A stretch of DNA of 23,271 nucleotides from Moraxellaceae bacterium (lineage in GTDB: Bacteria > Pseudomonadota > Gammaproteobacteria > Pseudomonadales > Moraxellaceae): positions 1 through 23,271 of the forward strand of contig JAUXNL010000546.1 in NCBI GenBank assembly GCA_030684415.1, given 5' to 3'. Of the stretch, positions 5,969 to 12,739 are shown in pieces (position 1 is the stretch's first letter; each line of letters begins with the position of its first letter). The translations under genes were made by a program, and so were the position numbers. Below the pieces are notes generated by a model. That model saw only the letters and a program-made list of their open reading frames with translations, made no database searches and was not told the origin of the DNA.

Positions 5969-8900
5969 GGCGCATCCTCGACAAACGCTTCGTCAATCGC
6001 CTGCAAATCCGATTGCCAGATCGAACGCGTCAACACCTCGTGCACGGCCAGCAGCAACTGCTCGCTTTGCACCGGCTTGGCCAGCAGCGGGCTGTCGTCA
6101 TCAGAGTTCAGAAAAGCCGCCTGCGCACTCAGGATGATGACGGGCAGGCCCGGACGATACCGCCGCGCCAAACCGATCAGCTCACCGCCTTCCAGACCGG
6201 GCATGACCTGATCGGTAATCATCGCCGCGATGGGCGTCGCTACATCTTCCAGCATCATGGCCGCTTTGGTGCTGTCGCTGAATACCAGCGGCTGGTAGCC
6301 GGCAGCGGTCAGCAATTCGCCCAACATGGAAGCCACCGCCTGATCATCATCAACGACCAGCAAACGCTCGCTATTGCCCTGCGGCAAATCTTTCACTTGC
6401 GGCAAGGGTGGGTGCTCGGCCAACGCTTCAAGCGCCGGCAACAACACCCGGAAAAGTGTGCCATCCACACCGGTTTCCACCAGCAGATGGCCGCCCAGTT
6501 CGTGCACGACACCATGCACGACCGACAACCCCATGCCAGTGCCCTTGCCCACCGATTTGGTGGTGAAGAACGGATCAAACATGCGCTCGATGACTTCCAG
6601 CGCAATGCCATGGCCACTGTCACGAACGGCCACCTCGACCCACTGGCCGCTGAAACCGCCATGACACGATGCGCAACGCTGCGTGCGGACTTCGGCAAGG
6701 CGCGCCAGCACTTGCACGTCGCCATGGCCATCACAGGCGTCGCGGGCATTGATGACCAGATTCATGATGACTTGCTGCAAACCGATTGCATCCACCCGCA
6801 CCGGCGGCAAATCCTGACTGACAAACGTGCGCAAGCGCAAAGACGACGGCAAGGTCGGGCGCAGCATGCGCGCGGTTTCCTGCACCAATGGTGAGAGGGC
6901 CTGCACACGGCTGTCATTGCGGCCGGCGCGACTGAACAAGAGCAACTGACGGATGAGGTCGCGGGCACGCTCGCCGGCGGTATGGATTTCACTCAGATAG
7001 CGCGGCAGCTTGCTGTCAGGCGGCACGGTCTGACGCTGGGCAAGCTCGGCGAAACCGAGAATGCTGGCGAGAATATTGTTGAAGTCATGGGCAATGCCGC
7101 CGGCAAGCTGGCCAACGGCCTCCATTTTCTGCGCCTGGCGCAGGCCGTCCTGTAGCGCATCACGCTGGCGCTCCATTTGCGCAAGTTCGGTCACGTCCTG
7201 CAGCGTACTCATGATGCGCAAAGGATGCCCCTGATCGTCATAGACCAGCCAGGCATTGACCGCGACCGGCACACGCAGGCCATCATCGCCGATCAATTCC
7301 TTACGATAGGTGTCGCACCAGCCGCGCGCCAGAATCTGTGCCCGTGCGGCCGCGTCTGCTGCCTGCCACTCGGGCGGTGTCAGCTCGGCAATGTCGCGTC
7401 CGGTAAATTGCTGCTCGCCCGCCGGCTGGCGCAGCAAGCGCGCAAACGCCGCGTTCACCACTTCGACCCGGCCTTCGAGCGACATGAAGCAGATACCGTT
7501 CGGGCTGGTGTCGAAGAGGCTGCGGTAACGCCGCTCAGAGTCGCGCTGCGCCTGTTCGTTGCGGCGCGCGCGACTGATATCAAACACGAGGCATTTGACG
7601 ATGGTTTGGTCGCCCTGCGTGGAAATCACGGCATTGGTCAGCAAGGTGGTCTGACTGCCATCAGCTTGCGGAAACGTGAATTCGACATCGCGCAGCACAC
7701 CATCACGCAACACGCGCGCGAGAAAACGCTGCAACTGGTTTTCGCGCCCCGGCGGCATATAAGCCAGCAGTGAACGCCCCATCACGGACGCCGGCGAGGC
7801 CTGACCAATCATCGTACAGAACGGCGCATTCGACTCCAGCACGCGCCCTTCCGGCGTCATGCTGACAAAACCGGTGTGAGTGTCGGCCACCAGCGTGCGA
7901 TAGACCTGCTCGGCCTCGCGCGCCTGGCGTTCGGCTGAAATATCGGTGAGATGCCCGTCCACCATCCAACTGCCGTCCGGGCGCTGCCAGAGGCGGCCGT
8001 GTTCACTGATCCAGCGCATACCGGCCACCCCATGCCGCAAGCGGTAACAGACCACAAAGCGGCCATCGCCCACCATGGCCGCCTGCAAGGCATCCACCAG
8101 TGCCGGCCGGTCTTCAGGCTCGATGAGGATGCCCAGGCGCTGCGGGCTCACATGGCGCAAATAATGCGTCGCCGCAAACCCTGTGAGTGGCTCAACGCCC
8201 TCACTCAAGAAAGCGGCTGGTCGATCATGATGCACGCCGCCTTCCATTTCTTGCAGTTCGTAGCGGTACACGGCACCGGAAAGATTGGCCATGAGCGTGC
8301 TGAGGCGGCGCTCGCTTTCCATGAGCGCAAGCTCAGTCTGCTTGCGGTCATGCACATCGCTGATTTGCGCCAGCAAGAACTGCTGCCCCGGCCCAAGCGC
8401 TAGCCGCACGCAACGCACATTGCCCCAACGCTCGACACCATCACGGCGCAAGTAGCGCTTTTCCAGTTGCACCAGCGTTTCATGCCCCGCCATCAGCGAC
8501 GTCAGCGCCACCGTGCCGATGGCGCGGTCGTCTTCATGAACCAGTTCCTGGATGTTCAGCATCACCATCTGTTCGGGTGCGTCGTATCCAAAAAAACGGG
8601 CGCAGGCAGGATTGGCCATGAGCACCCGGCCATTAGCATCAAGCAGGGCCAGTGACGCCGGCACACCTTCAAACATCTGGCGGAAGCGGATTTCGCTGTC
8701 GGCCAGCGAATGCTGCATGTCATCAAGATCGGTGACGTCGTGGCCCACGACGGAGAGGTAGCGGCGGCCATCGCGCGCGTCCGTAAAGTGCCGGGCACGC
8801 CAGCGAAAATGCCGTGGGGCTGATCCGCTGCATGCAATATCAAAATGGAATTCGAGTACGGCATCGCTCGCGCGCATGGCCATCATTCGCGCCGACAACG

Positions 8901-9201
8901 ACGCCGCTTCGTCTTGGGGGGCACACAAGGCAAAAAACTGACGGCCGAGTGCCGCCTCGCGCCTCACCCCGTAAAGGTCTTCGAGCACCGGACTCCAGTC
9001 CACGACATGGCAGGCCTCGTCGAGAACGGCAATGGCCAGATCGGCAACACCCAGCAATTGCCGGTACTGCGCCTCGCTGGCTTGCAGGTGCTGATCGAGC
9101 ACTTGCTGGCGTGCTCGTGCCAGCCACCAGGCACGGGCAAGCACGAGGGCAACGGCAAGCGTCAGCAAAAACGCAAACAGCAGCATGGAAACAAGGGACA
9201 T
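5965..9201 (-). CDS. Hybrid sensor histidine kinase with five PAS domains and a receiver
   Basis: A 1078-aa sensor kinase. One N-terminal membrane segment (residues ~3-25) anchors it; with no second segment, sensing is probably cytoplasmic. PAS-like domains follow at ~43-160, 167-287, 295-427 (PAS_3-like), 430-548 and 553-678. The HisKA helix holds the phospho-acceptor His705 in GGIAHDFNNILASILG. The ATPase domain (~805-922) shows the N box NLVINARDA, G1 DSGHGI, F box FDPFFTTK and G2 GTGMGLSVVHG. Between N and G1 boxes is an unusual CASCH (Cys843, Cys846, His847). The C-terminal receiver (~946-1055) has Asp997 in TDQVMP and the Lys in AKPV. The HDFNN type is the HisKA subfamily common in PAS hybrid kinases. 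AGGG lies seven bases before the ATG. It is coupled to the downstream receiver gene by a GTGA overlap. The stimulus is unknown. Confidence 0.95.
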   Translation of the reverse strand: MSLVSMLLFAFLLTLAVALVLARAWWLARARQQVLDQHLQASEAQYRQLLGVADLAIAVLDEACHVVDWSPVLEDLYGVRREAALGRQFFALCAPQDEAASLSARMMAMRASDAVLEFHFDIACSGSAPRHFRWRARHFTDARDGRRYLSVVGHDVTDLDDMQHSLADSEIRFRQMFEGVPASLALLDANGRVLMANPACARFFGYDAPEQMVMLNIQELVHEDDRAIGTVALTSLMAGHETLVQLEKRYLRRDGVERWGNVRCVRLALGPGQQFLLAQISDVHDRKQTELALMESERRLSTLMANLSGAVYRYELQEMEGGVHHDRPAAFLSEGVEPLTGFAATHYLRHVSPQRLGILIEPEDRPALVDALQAAMVGDGRFVVCYRLRHGVAGMRWISEHGRLWQRPDGSWMVDGHLTDISAERQAREAEQVYRTLVADTHTGFVSMTPEGRVLESNAPFCTMIGQASPASVMGRSLLAYMPPGRENQLQRFLARVLRDGVLRDVEFTFPQADGSQTTLLTNAVISTQGDQTIVKCLVFDISRARRNEQAQRDSERRYRSLFDTSPNGICFMSLEGRVEVVNAAFARLLRQPAGEQQFTGRDIAELTPPEWQAADAAARAQILARGWCDTYRKELIGDDGLRVPVAVNAWLVYDDQGHPLRIMSTLQDVTELAQMERQRDALQDGLRQAQKMEAVGQLAGGIAHDFNNILASILGFAELAQRQTVPPDSKLPRYLSEIHTAGERARDLIRQLLLFSRAGRNDSRVQALSPLVQETARMLRPTLPSSLRLRTFVSQDLPPVRVDAIGLQQVIMNLVINARDACDGHGDVQVLARLAEVRTQRCASCHGGFSGQWVEVAVRDSGHGIALEVIERMFDPFFTTKSVGKGTGMGLSVVHGVVHELGGHLLVETGVDGTLFRVLLPALEALAEHPPLPQVKDLPQGNSERLLVVDDDQAVASMLGELLTAAGYQPLVFSDSTKAAMMLEDVATPIAAMITDQVMPGLEGGELIGLARRYRPGLPVIILSAQAAFLNSDDDSPLLAKPVQSEQLLLAVHEVLTRSIWQSDLQAIDEAFVEDAP

Positions 9202-9584
9202 GGATACCCTGCCAGCAAGTCGCGGCGTCCTGCCGCCTGATTATTGTTGTGTGACGCTAAAGCGCGGACTGAACGATGTCGTTTCAACCCGCCGTCAGAA
9301 GGCGCCTGGCGTGCCGCCCGCCCTGGCAGCAAGGTCGCGAGCCGGTAGCCGGTCGCTGCGACAAGACTCCACGGGGGCAATAGCCCCCTGTCAGTGGCCA
9401 GCGGCCACGGCGGGAATCTCAGGGGAACATGCCCGCCACAGGATGAGGACGCAAGCCGGTGGGACAGGGATTGGACGAAGTCCGGACGAACGTGCCATCA
9501 GGGCGCCCGAAGGGTCGGCAGGCAAAGGTCGTCGCTTTAGCGTCAGGGCTTTAGTGCTTCAGAGCTTTAGTGGGCGTCAGAGCT
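9202..9584. other. Gap upstream of the hybrid kinase, bounded by 13-bp inverted repeats
   Basis: No gene is recognised. TGACGCTAAAGCG (9252-9264) and its perfect reverse complement CGCTTTAGCGTCA (9533-9545) bracket ~290 bp. Inside are GGGGGC/GCCCCC (9373-9388) and GTGGCC/GGCCAC (9394-9408) hairpins. GCTTTAGTG occurs at 9548-9556 and 9564-9572. The kinase promoter (minus strand) should be here. The second AraC gene ends at the right edge of this stretch. Confidence 0.55.
9252..9545. repeat. 13-bp perfect inverted repeats 268 bp apart
   Basis: The arms are 9252-9264 (TGACGCTAAAGCG) and 9533-9545. They could be terminal inverted repeats of a small non-coding (MITE-like) element or paired operator sites. 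I see no target-site duplication next to the arms. Confidence 0.4.
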
Positions 9585-10587
9585 CCAGACCATCGCGGAC
9601 GGCCTGGCCCGGCGTCACCCCGAACCAGCGCCGGAAGGCGCGACTGAAGGCGCTGCTGCTGGAAAAGCCAAGCACCAGCGCCAGCTCGGTCAGCGAACGG
9701 ATGCGACCGCCCGTGCTCATCTGTGCCAGCCACTGCCGGGCCAGCTCACGGCGCACGGCATCGAGGACATCCTGAAAGGTCTTGCCCTCGGCGGCCAGAT
9801 GTCGCTGCAGGCTGCGCGGACTGACATTCAGATGCGCCGCCACTCCCGCCAGCGTTGGCTCGGACTCAGTGGCAGCCAGATGACGGCGCACCTCATCTGC
9901 CACCTTCGGCGCCCAGCCGGCCGCCGACTCAAGGCTGGCCAAGCGCTGCTCCAGCACGGGCTCGAAATGCCGCGCCACCTCGGCGCCGGCAGGCGCCACT
10001 CGGTAGGCCGACAACGGCAGCACCATGGTCGTGACGGCGGCACCTTGCTCCACCGGGCAGGCAAAATACTGCTCGTAAGCCTCCTGCGCGGCGGGGTTGT
10101 CGAAAGCCAGACTGACGGACAGCGGGTCAGGAGGCGGCTGCAGACGCTGGCGCAGCAGGCCCAGAATCAGGCCCAGCGCAAACTCCACCGCCCGCCAGTG
10201 CGGGTCGCCCCGTGTGTGGATAGCCACGCAAAGCGCATCACCGTCTTCGCTGATCTCGTAATACATGGTGTCGGTCAGCAGGCGGTGGAAGCGGGCAATC
10301 CGGTCCATGACCTCAGGCAGGCTGCCCCCCGCCAGCATGACCAGGCCCAGCTCGCCAAAGTCGGTGAAGTTCACCTGCTGCAGCATCAGCAAGCCCAGCG
10401 CCGGGTCGTCCACTTTCTGCCCGGCCACCGTCCAGATGCGCCGGGTCAGCTCGACCGGCAAGCGCGCGCCCGGCTCCAGCGGCGGCAGCTCGACACCGGC
10501 CTCCGCCAGCGCCTGGCGCAGGTCGTGGCCAGACGCCGCCAGCGTGCGCTCCAGGATCAGCATCCAGTTCTGAAACGTTCCGAGCAT
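9577..10587 (-). CDS. AraC-family transcriptional regulator (second)
   Basis: A cytosolic regulator of about 336 aa from the ATG at 10587 (MLGTFQNWML...). An in-frame ATG at 10698 would add 37 low-complexity residues, which do not look like family sequence and would cover the divergent promoter region. No strong Shine-Dalgarno precedes either. The N-terminal ~200 residues resemble the Arabinose_bd-type domain (DFGELGLVMLAGGSLPEVMDRIARF). The C-terminal ~100 residues are the AraC double HTH: LAGVAAHLNVSPRSLQRHLAAEG, then LALVLGFSSSSAFSRAFRRWFG. It is divergent from the fatty-acid desaturase across ~160 bp, so it probably controls that gene, perhaps sensing membrane lipid state; that role is inference. 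Confidence 0.9.
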   Translation of the reverse strand: MLGTFQNWMLILERTLAASGHDLRQALAEAGVELPPLEPGARLPVELTRRIWTVAGQKVDDPALGLLMLQQVNFTDFGELGLVMLAGGSLPEVMDRIARFHRLLTDTMYYEISEDGDALCVAIHTRGDPHWRAVEFALGLILGLLRQRLQPPPDPLSVSLAFDNPAAQEAYEQYFACPVEQGAAVTTMVLPLSAYRVAPAGAEVARHFEPVLEQRLASLESAAGWAPKVADEVRRHLAATESEPTLAGVAAHLNVSPRSLQRHLAAEGKTFQDVLDAVRRELARQWLAQMSTGGRIRSLTELALVLGFSSSSAFSRAFRRWFGVTPGQAVRDGLEL

Positions 10588-10637
10588 ACGAGGGCTTCGG
10601 CGCTCTGCGGCGCGTTGGGTGAATGATGTGGCATGTT

Positions 10638-10663
10638 CGGGCAAGCATAAGCGGCCATGCCCG
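10638..10663. promoter_or_regulatory. Inverted repeat in the AraC/desaturase divergent region
   Basis: CGGGCA (10638-10643) and TGCCCG (10658-10663) form an inverted repeat with a 14-bp spacer, about two helical turns centre to centre. It lies close to the AraC start. A possible regulator site, not verified. Confidence 0.25.
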
Positions 10664-10701
10664 CCTAGCCTACCCTCGCTGCCAGTTGTATCCGGCACAC
10701 T

Positions 10702-10717
10702 CTTGTCTCAGAACAAG
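10702..10717. promoter_or_regulatory. Inverted repeat CTTGT-N6-ACAAG upstream of the desaturase
   Basis: CTTGTCTCAGAACAAG has 5-bp arms with a 6-bp spacer and lies 32 bp before the desaturase ATG, a plausible operator position. Short arms make chance occurrence possible. Confidence 0.3.
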
Positions 10718-10748
10718 CATCAGAACGCGCATCAACGAGGGAACCGTC

Positions 10749-11843
10749 ATGACTGCCCACACCCGCCTGCCATCCGAAGCCGCCATCAATCCGGAAGACG
10801 CGCGCCGCAGCCAACGCATCCGCCAGGGCATCCTGGAGGCCGGAAACGCGCTTCGCTCCCGCCACCCCTGGCTGGAAAAGCACCAGAACACCATCGGCAT
10901 GACCATTTTCTGGGTCAGCATTGCCGGCATCCTGGGCTCGGCCTACGCCTACTACACCGGTGTCTTTGCCTGGTATGTGGCCATTCCCGTGGCCGCATTC
11001 TGGATGTCGCTGCTGCACGAACTGGAGCACGACCTCATCCACATGATGTATTTCCGCAAGAACAAATTCTGGAACGACTTCATGCTCGCCGGCGTCTGGC
11101 TGTTCCGCCCCAGCACCATCAGCCCCTTCGTGCGCCGCCGCCTGCACATCCATCATCACAAGGTCTCGGGCACCGAGTCTGATCTGGAAGAGCGCGGCAT
11201 CACCAATGGCGAAAAATGGGGCCTGAAGCGCCTGATCATGCTGGGCGACAACATGCTGGCCATTTACCTGCGCCCGATTGCCACCTTCAAGATGACACGC
11301 GCCTTTGTGCACGCCCAAGCCAAAACCCGTGAAGAAGCACTGGCCATCACGCGCGAAAACCTGCTGGGTTACTTTCCGCTCGGCCTGATCAACTACACGC
11401 TCTGGCACGGCTTTGTGGTGTATCACGTGGCCCTGTTCGGTGCTGGCTTGGCCGGTATCGAGGTGACGGTGCCGGCAGTGGTGACCACCGCCATGCACTG
11501 GGTCAGCTTTTATGTGGTGGCGATTGCGGCCCCGAACGCGCTGCGCACGTTTTGCCTGCATTTTGTGAGCTCGAACATGCACTACTACGGCGATGTCGAG
11601 AAAGGCAACATCGTGCAGCAGTGCCAAGTGTGGACCACCCCGTGGGCCATCCCTGTGCATCTGTTCTGCTTCAACTTTGCCGGCACCCACGCCATCCACC
11701 ATTTTGTCGTGCGCGACCCGTTCTACATCCGCCAGTGGATTGCACCGGGCCTGTATCCGCTGATGCGCGAGAACGGCATCCGCTTCAACGACTTCGGCAC
11801 CTTCCGCCGCGCCAACAGGCTCGGTACGCCGGCTGCCGCCTGA
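10749..11843 (+). CDS. Membrane fatty-acid desaturase (FA_desaturase family)
   Basis: A 364-aa integral membrane di-iron enzyme that introduces a double bond into fatty acyl chains, probably in membrane lipids or acyl-CoA. Three histidine boxes are visible: H90-ELEH94 with H98, H133-IHHH137 and H314-AIHH318, the ligands of the di-iron centre. Hydrophobic segments lie near 50-85, 205-235 and 245-265, fitting the family's paired transmembrane hairpins. The start at 10749 has GAGG about 8 bases upstream and gives a normal N-terminus; upstream open sequence to 10623 does not look like protein. The divergent AraC gene is a likely regulator. Regiospecificity cannot be read from the sequence, and some members act as hydroxylases or oxygenases on other lipids. 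A strong terminator follows. Confidence 0.9.
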   Translation: MTAHTRLPSEAAINPEDARRSQRIRQGILEAGNALRSRHPWLEKHQNTIGMTIFWVSIAGILGSAYAYYTGVFAWYVAIPVAAFWMSLLHELEHDLIHMMYFRKNKFWNDFMLAGVWLFRPSTISPFVRRRLHIHHHKVSGTESDLEERGITNGEKWGLKRLIMLGDNMLAIYLRPIATFKMTRAFVHAQAKTREEALAITRENLLGYFPLGLINYTLWHGFVVYHVALFGAGLAGIEVTVPAVVTTAMHWVSFYVVAIAAPNALRTFCLHFVSSNMHYYGDVEKGNIVQQCQVWTTPWAIPVHLFCFNFAGTHAIHHFVVRDPFYIRQWIAPGLYPLMRENGIRFNDFGTFRRANRLGTPAAA

Positions 11844-11862
11844 GGCCAAGCGCCTCCCGATA

Positions 11863-11894
11863 ACAACAAGGCCCGCTGATGCGGGCCTTGTTGT
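11863..11894. terminator. Strong hairpin terminator after the desaturase
   Basis: CAACAAGGCCCGC and GCGGGCCTTGTTG (11864-11876, 11881-11893) form a perfect 13-bp stem with a TGAT loop, extended by one A-T pair, 20 bp after the desaturase stop. The 3' arm ends in TTGTTGT, so the U-run is weak but the hairpin is very stable. Confidence 0.8.
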
Positions 11895-12153
11895 GGGTGT
11901 CTCTGCGGTGCCGCTTTCTTCGCCTGCACTGAAGGCGCGCATCATCCGCCTTCAGTGCCCAGCTCTCAGAGGCCGAGGAAACGGCGTACGGGAGCCATGG
12001 TGGTGCCTGGTCTTCTTCGTACGGCACCTGACCCAGAGCAGGAAACAGCTAGAGCGTGCTACCGGCAACATCGGCCCGGAAGCGCTCAGCATTGTCGGGC
12101 GGGATCAGGCCGCTACCATGCGTGGCATCACGCCCCCTCCTAAGGAGCGCCCC
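11895..12153. other. Non-coding stretch between desaturase terminator and FKBP remnant
   Basis: No gene is recognised. A perfect 12-bp stem, GCACTGAAGGCG (11926-11937) with CGCCTTCAGTGC (11947-11958), stands alone, and CGTACGG occurs twice. An FKBP-gene promoter may survive here but I cannot identify it. Confidence 0.45.
11926..11958. terminator. Perfect 12-bp hairpin downstream of the main terminator
   Basis: GCACTGAAGGCG and CGCCTTCAGTGC pair perfectly around a 9-nt loop. No U-run follows on either strand. It may back up the preceding terminator or be a leftover from a lost gene. Confidence 0.4.
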
Positions 12154-12365
12154 ATGAGCGATGCACTGGCCATCGAGGATCTGGTCACCGGCGGCGACAG
12201 CGTCATCAAGGGCTGGCACCAGGGGCTCATAGCCATGCGCGTCAATGGCAAACGCAGGCTCTTCGTGCACGCCCACCTCAGCGTCAGATCGGTGGCCACA
12301 TCGCTCCGAACTCCAACCTGCATTTCGAAATCGAGTTGCTGGAGGTACGCACGCGCGATGACTGA
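12154..12365 (+). pseudogene. Decayed FKBP-type peptidyl-prolyl isomerase
   Basis: A remnant of a small cytosolic FKBP prolyl isomerase. It keeps a good Shine-Dalgarno (AAGGAG, 12142-12147) and the N-terminus MSDALAIEDLVTG. It then jumps straight to GGDSVIKGWHQGLIAMRVNGKRRLFVHAHL, the second half of an FKBP fold, so about 40-45 residues containing HYTGW and FDSS are missing in frame. After HL the frame changes: from 12282 another frame reads RQIGGHIAPNSNLHFEIELLEV and ends RTRDD at the TGA 12363-12365. In intact relatives an AYGE-like segment joins HL to RQ, so about 10 nt are lost near 12280. The first frame runs on to 12375 with unrelated residues. Two independent deletions make function very unlikely, and sequencing error cannot explain them easily. 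Confidence 0.85.
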
Positions 12366-12682
12366 GCGTGACTGAGGGCAGGTCGCGGCATCCATGAAAG
12401 GAGCGGAGAAAGGACAGGCATGTAACGGCAAGGTATCACCGCCATGCTGGCCTAGCACTGCCCGCCGCAAGTCCGTGACCTGAAGTGAGCATGTGCGAAC
12501 ACCCACAGGCAGTTGGTGCATCGTGACCATGGCCGCCGCACGCACCCCACGTTTTTGAAGCTGTACAAACAATCATTTCAGGCTCCTTTCATGGTGAAAA
12601 AGTCGGTCCTGCGAGCGATAATCCACGCACCGTAACCGGATGCTCAGAAGCCATCCGCGGAAAGTACGTTATCCAAGATTCA
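12366..12682. other. Non-coding stretch upstream of the GDPD lipoprotein
   Basis: No gene is recognised. CCATGAAAGGAGC (12392-12404) has a perfect reverse complement at 12582-12594. The stretch presumably carries the promoter of the downstream lipoprotein gene, but no clear -35/-10 pair is seen. Confidence 0.45.
12392..12594. repeat. 13-bp perfect inverted repeats 177 bp apart
   Basis: CCATGAAAGGAGC (12392-12404) and GCTCCTTTCATGG (12582-12594) bracket a ~200-bp segment between the FKBP remnant and the GDPD gene. They could be the ends of a small element or scars from rearrangement; no flanking duplication is seen. Confidence 0.4.
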
Positions 12683-12739
12683 ATGCTCAACTGTGCGGAC
12701 ATGATGACCAAACTCCTTCCCATCGTCCGTTCCGCAAAT

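Noticed and set aside
6661..6675. CxxCH as a haem c attachment site
   Set aside because: The motif is in the cytoplasmic ATPase domain, and haem c attachment occurs outside the cytoplasm.
5764..6894. Plus-strand open frame of 376 codons inside the kinase
   Set aside because: Shadow of the ATPase and receiver domains; no recognisable protein.
10665..11945. Minus-strand open frame of 426 codons over the desaturase
   Set aside because: Antisense to a gene with three intact histidine boxes and a proper start; it also crosses the terminator.
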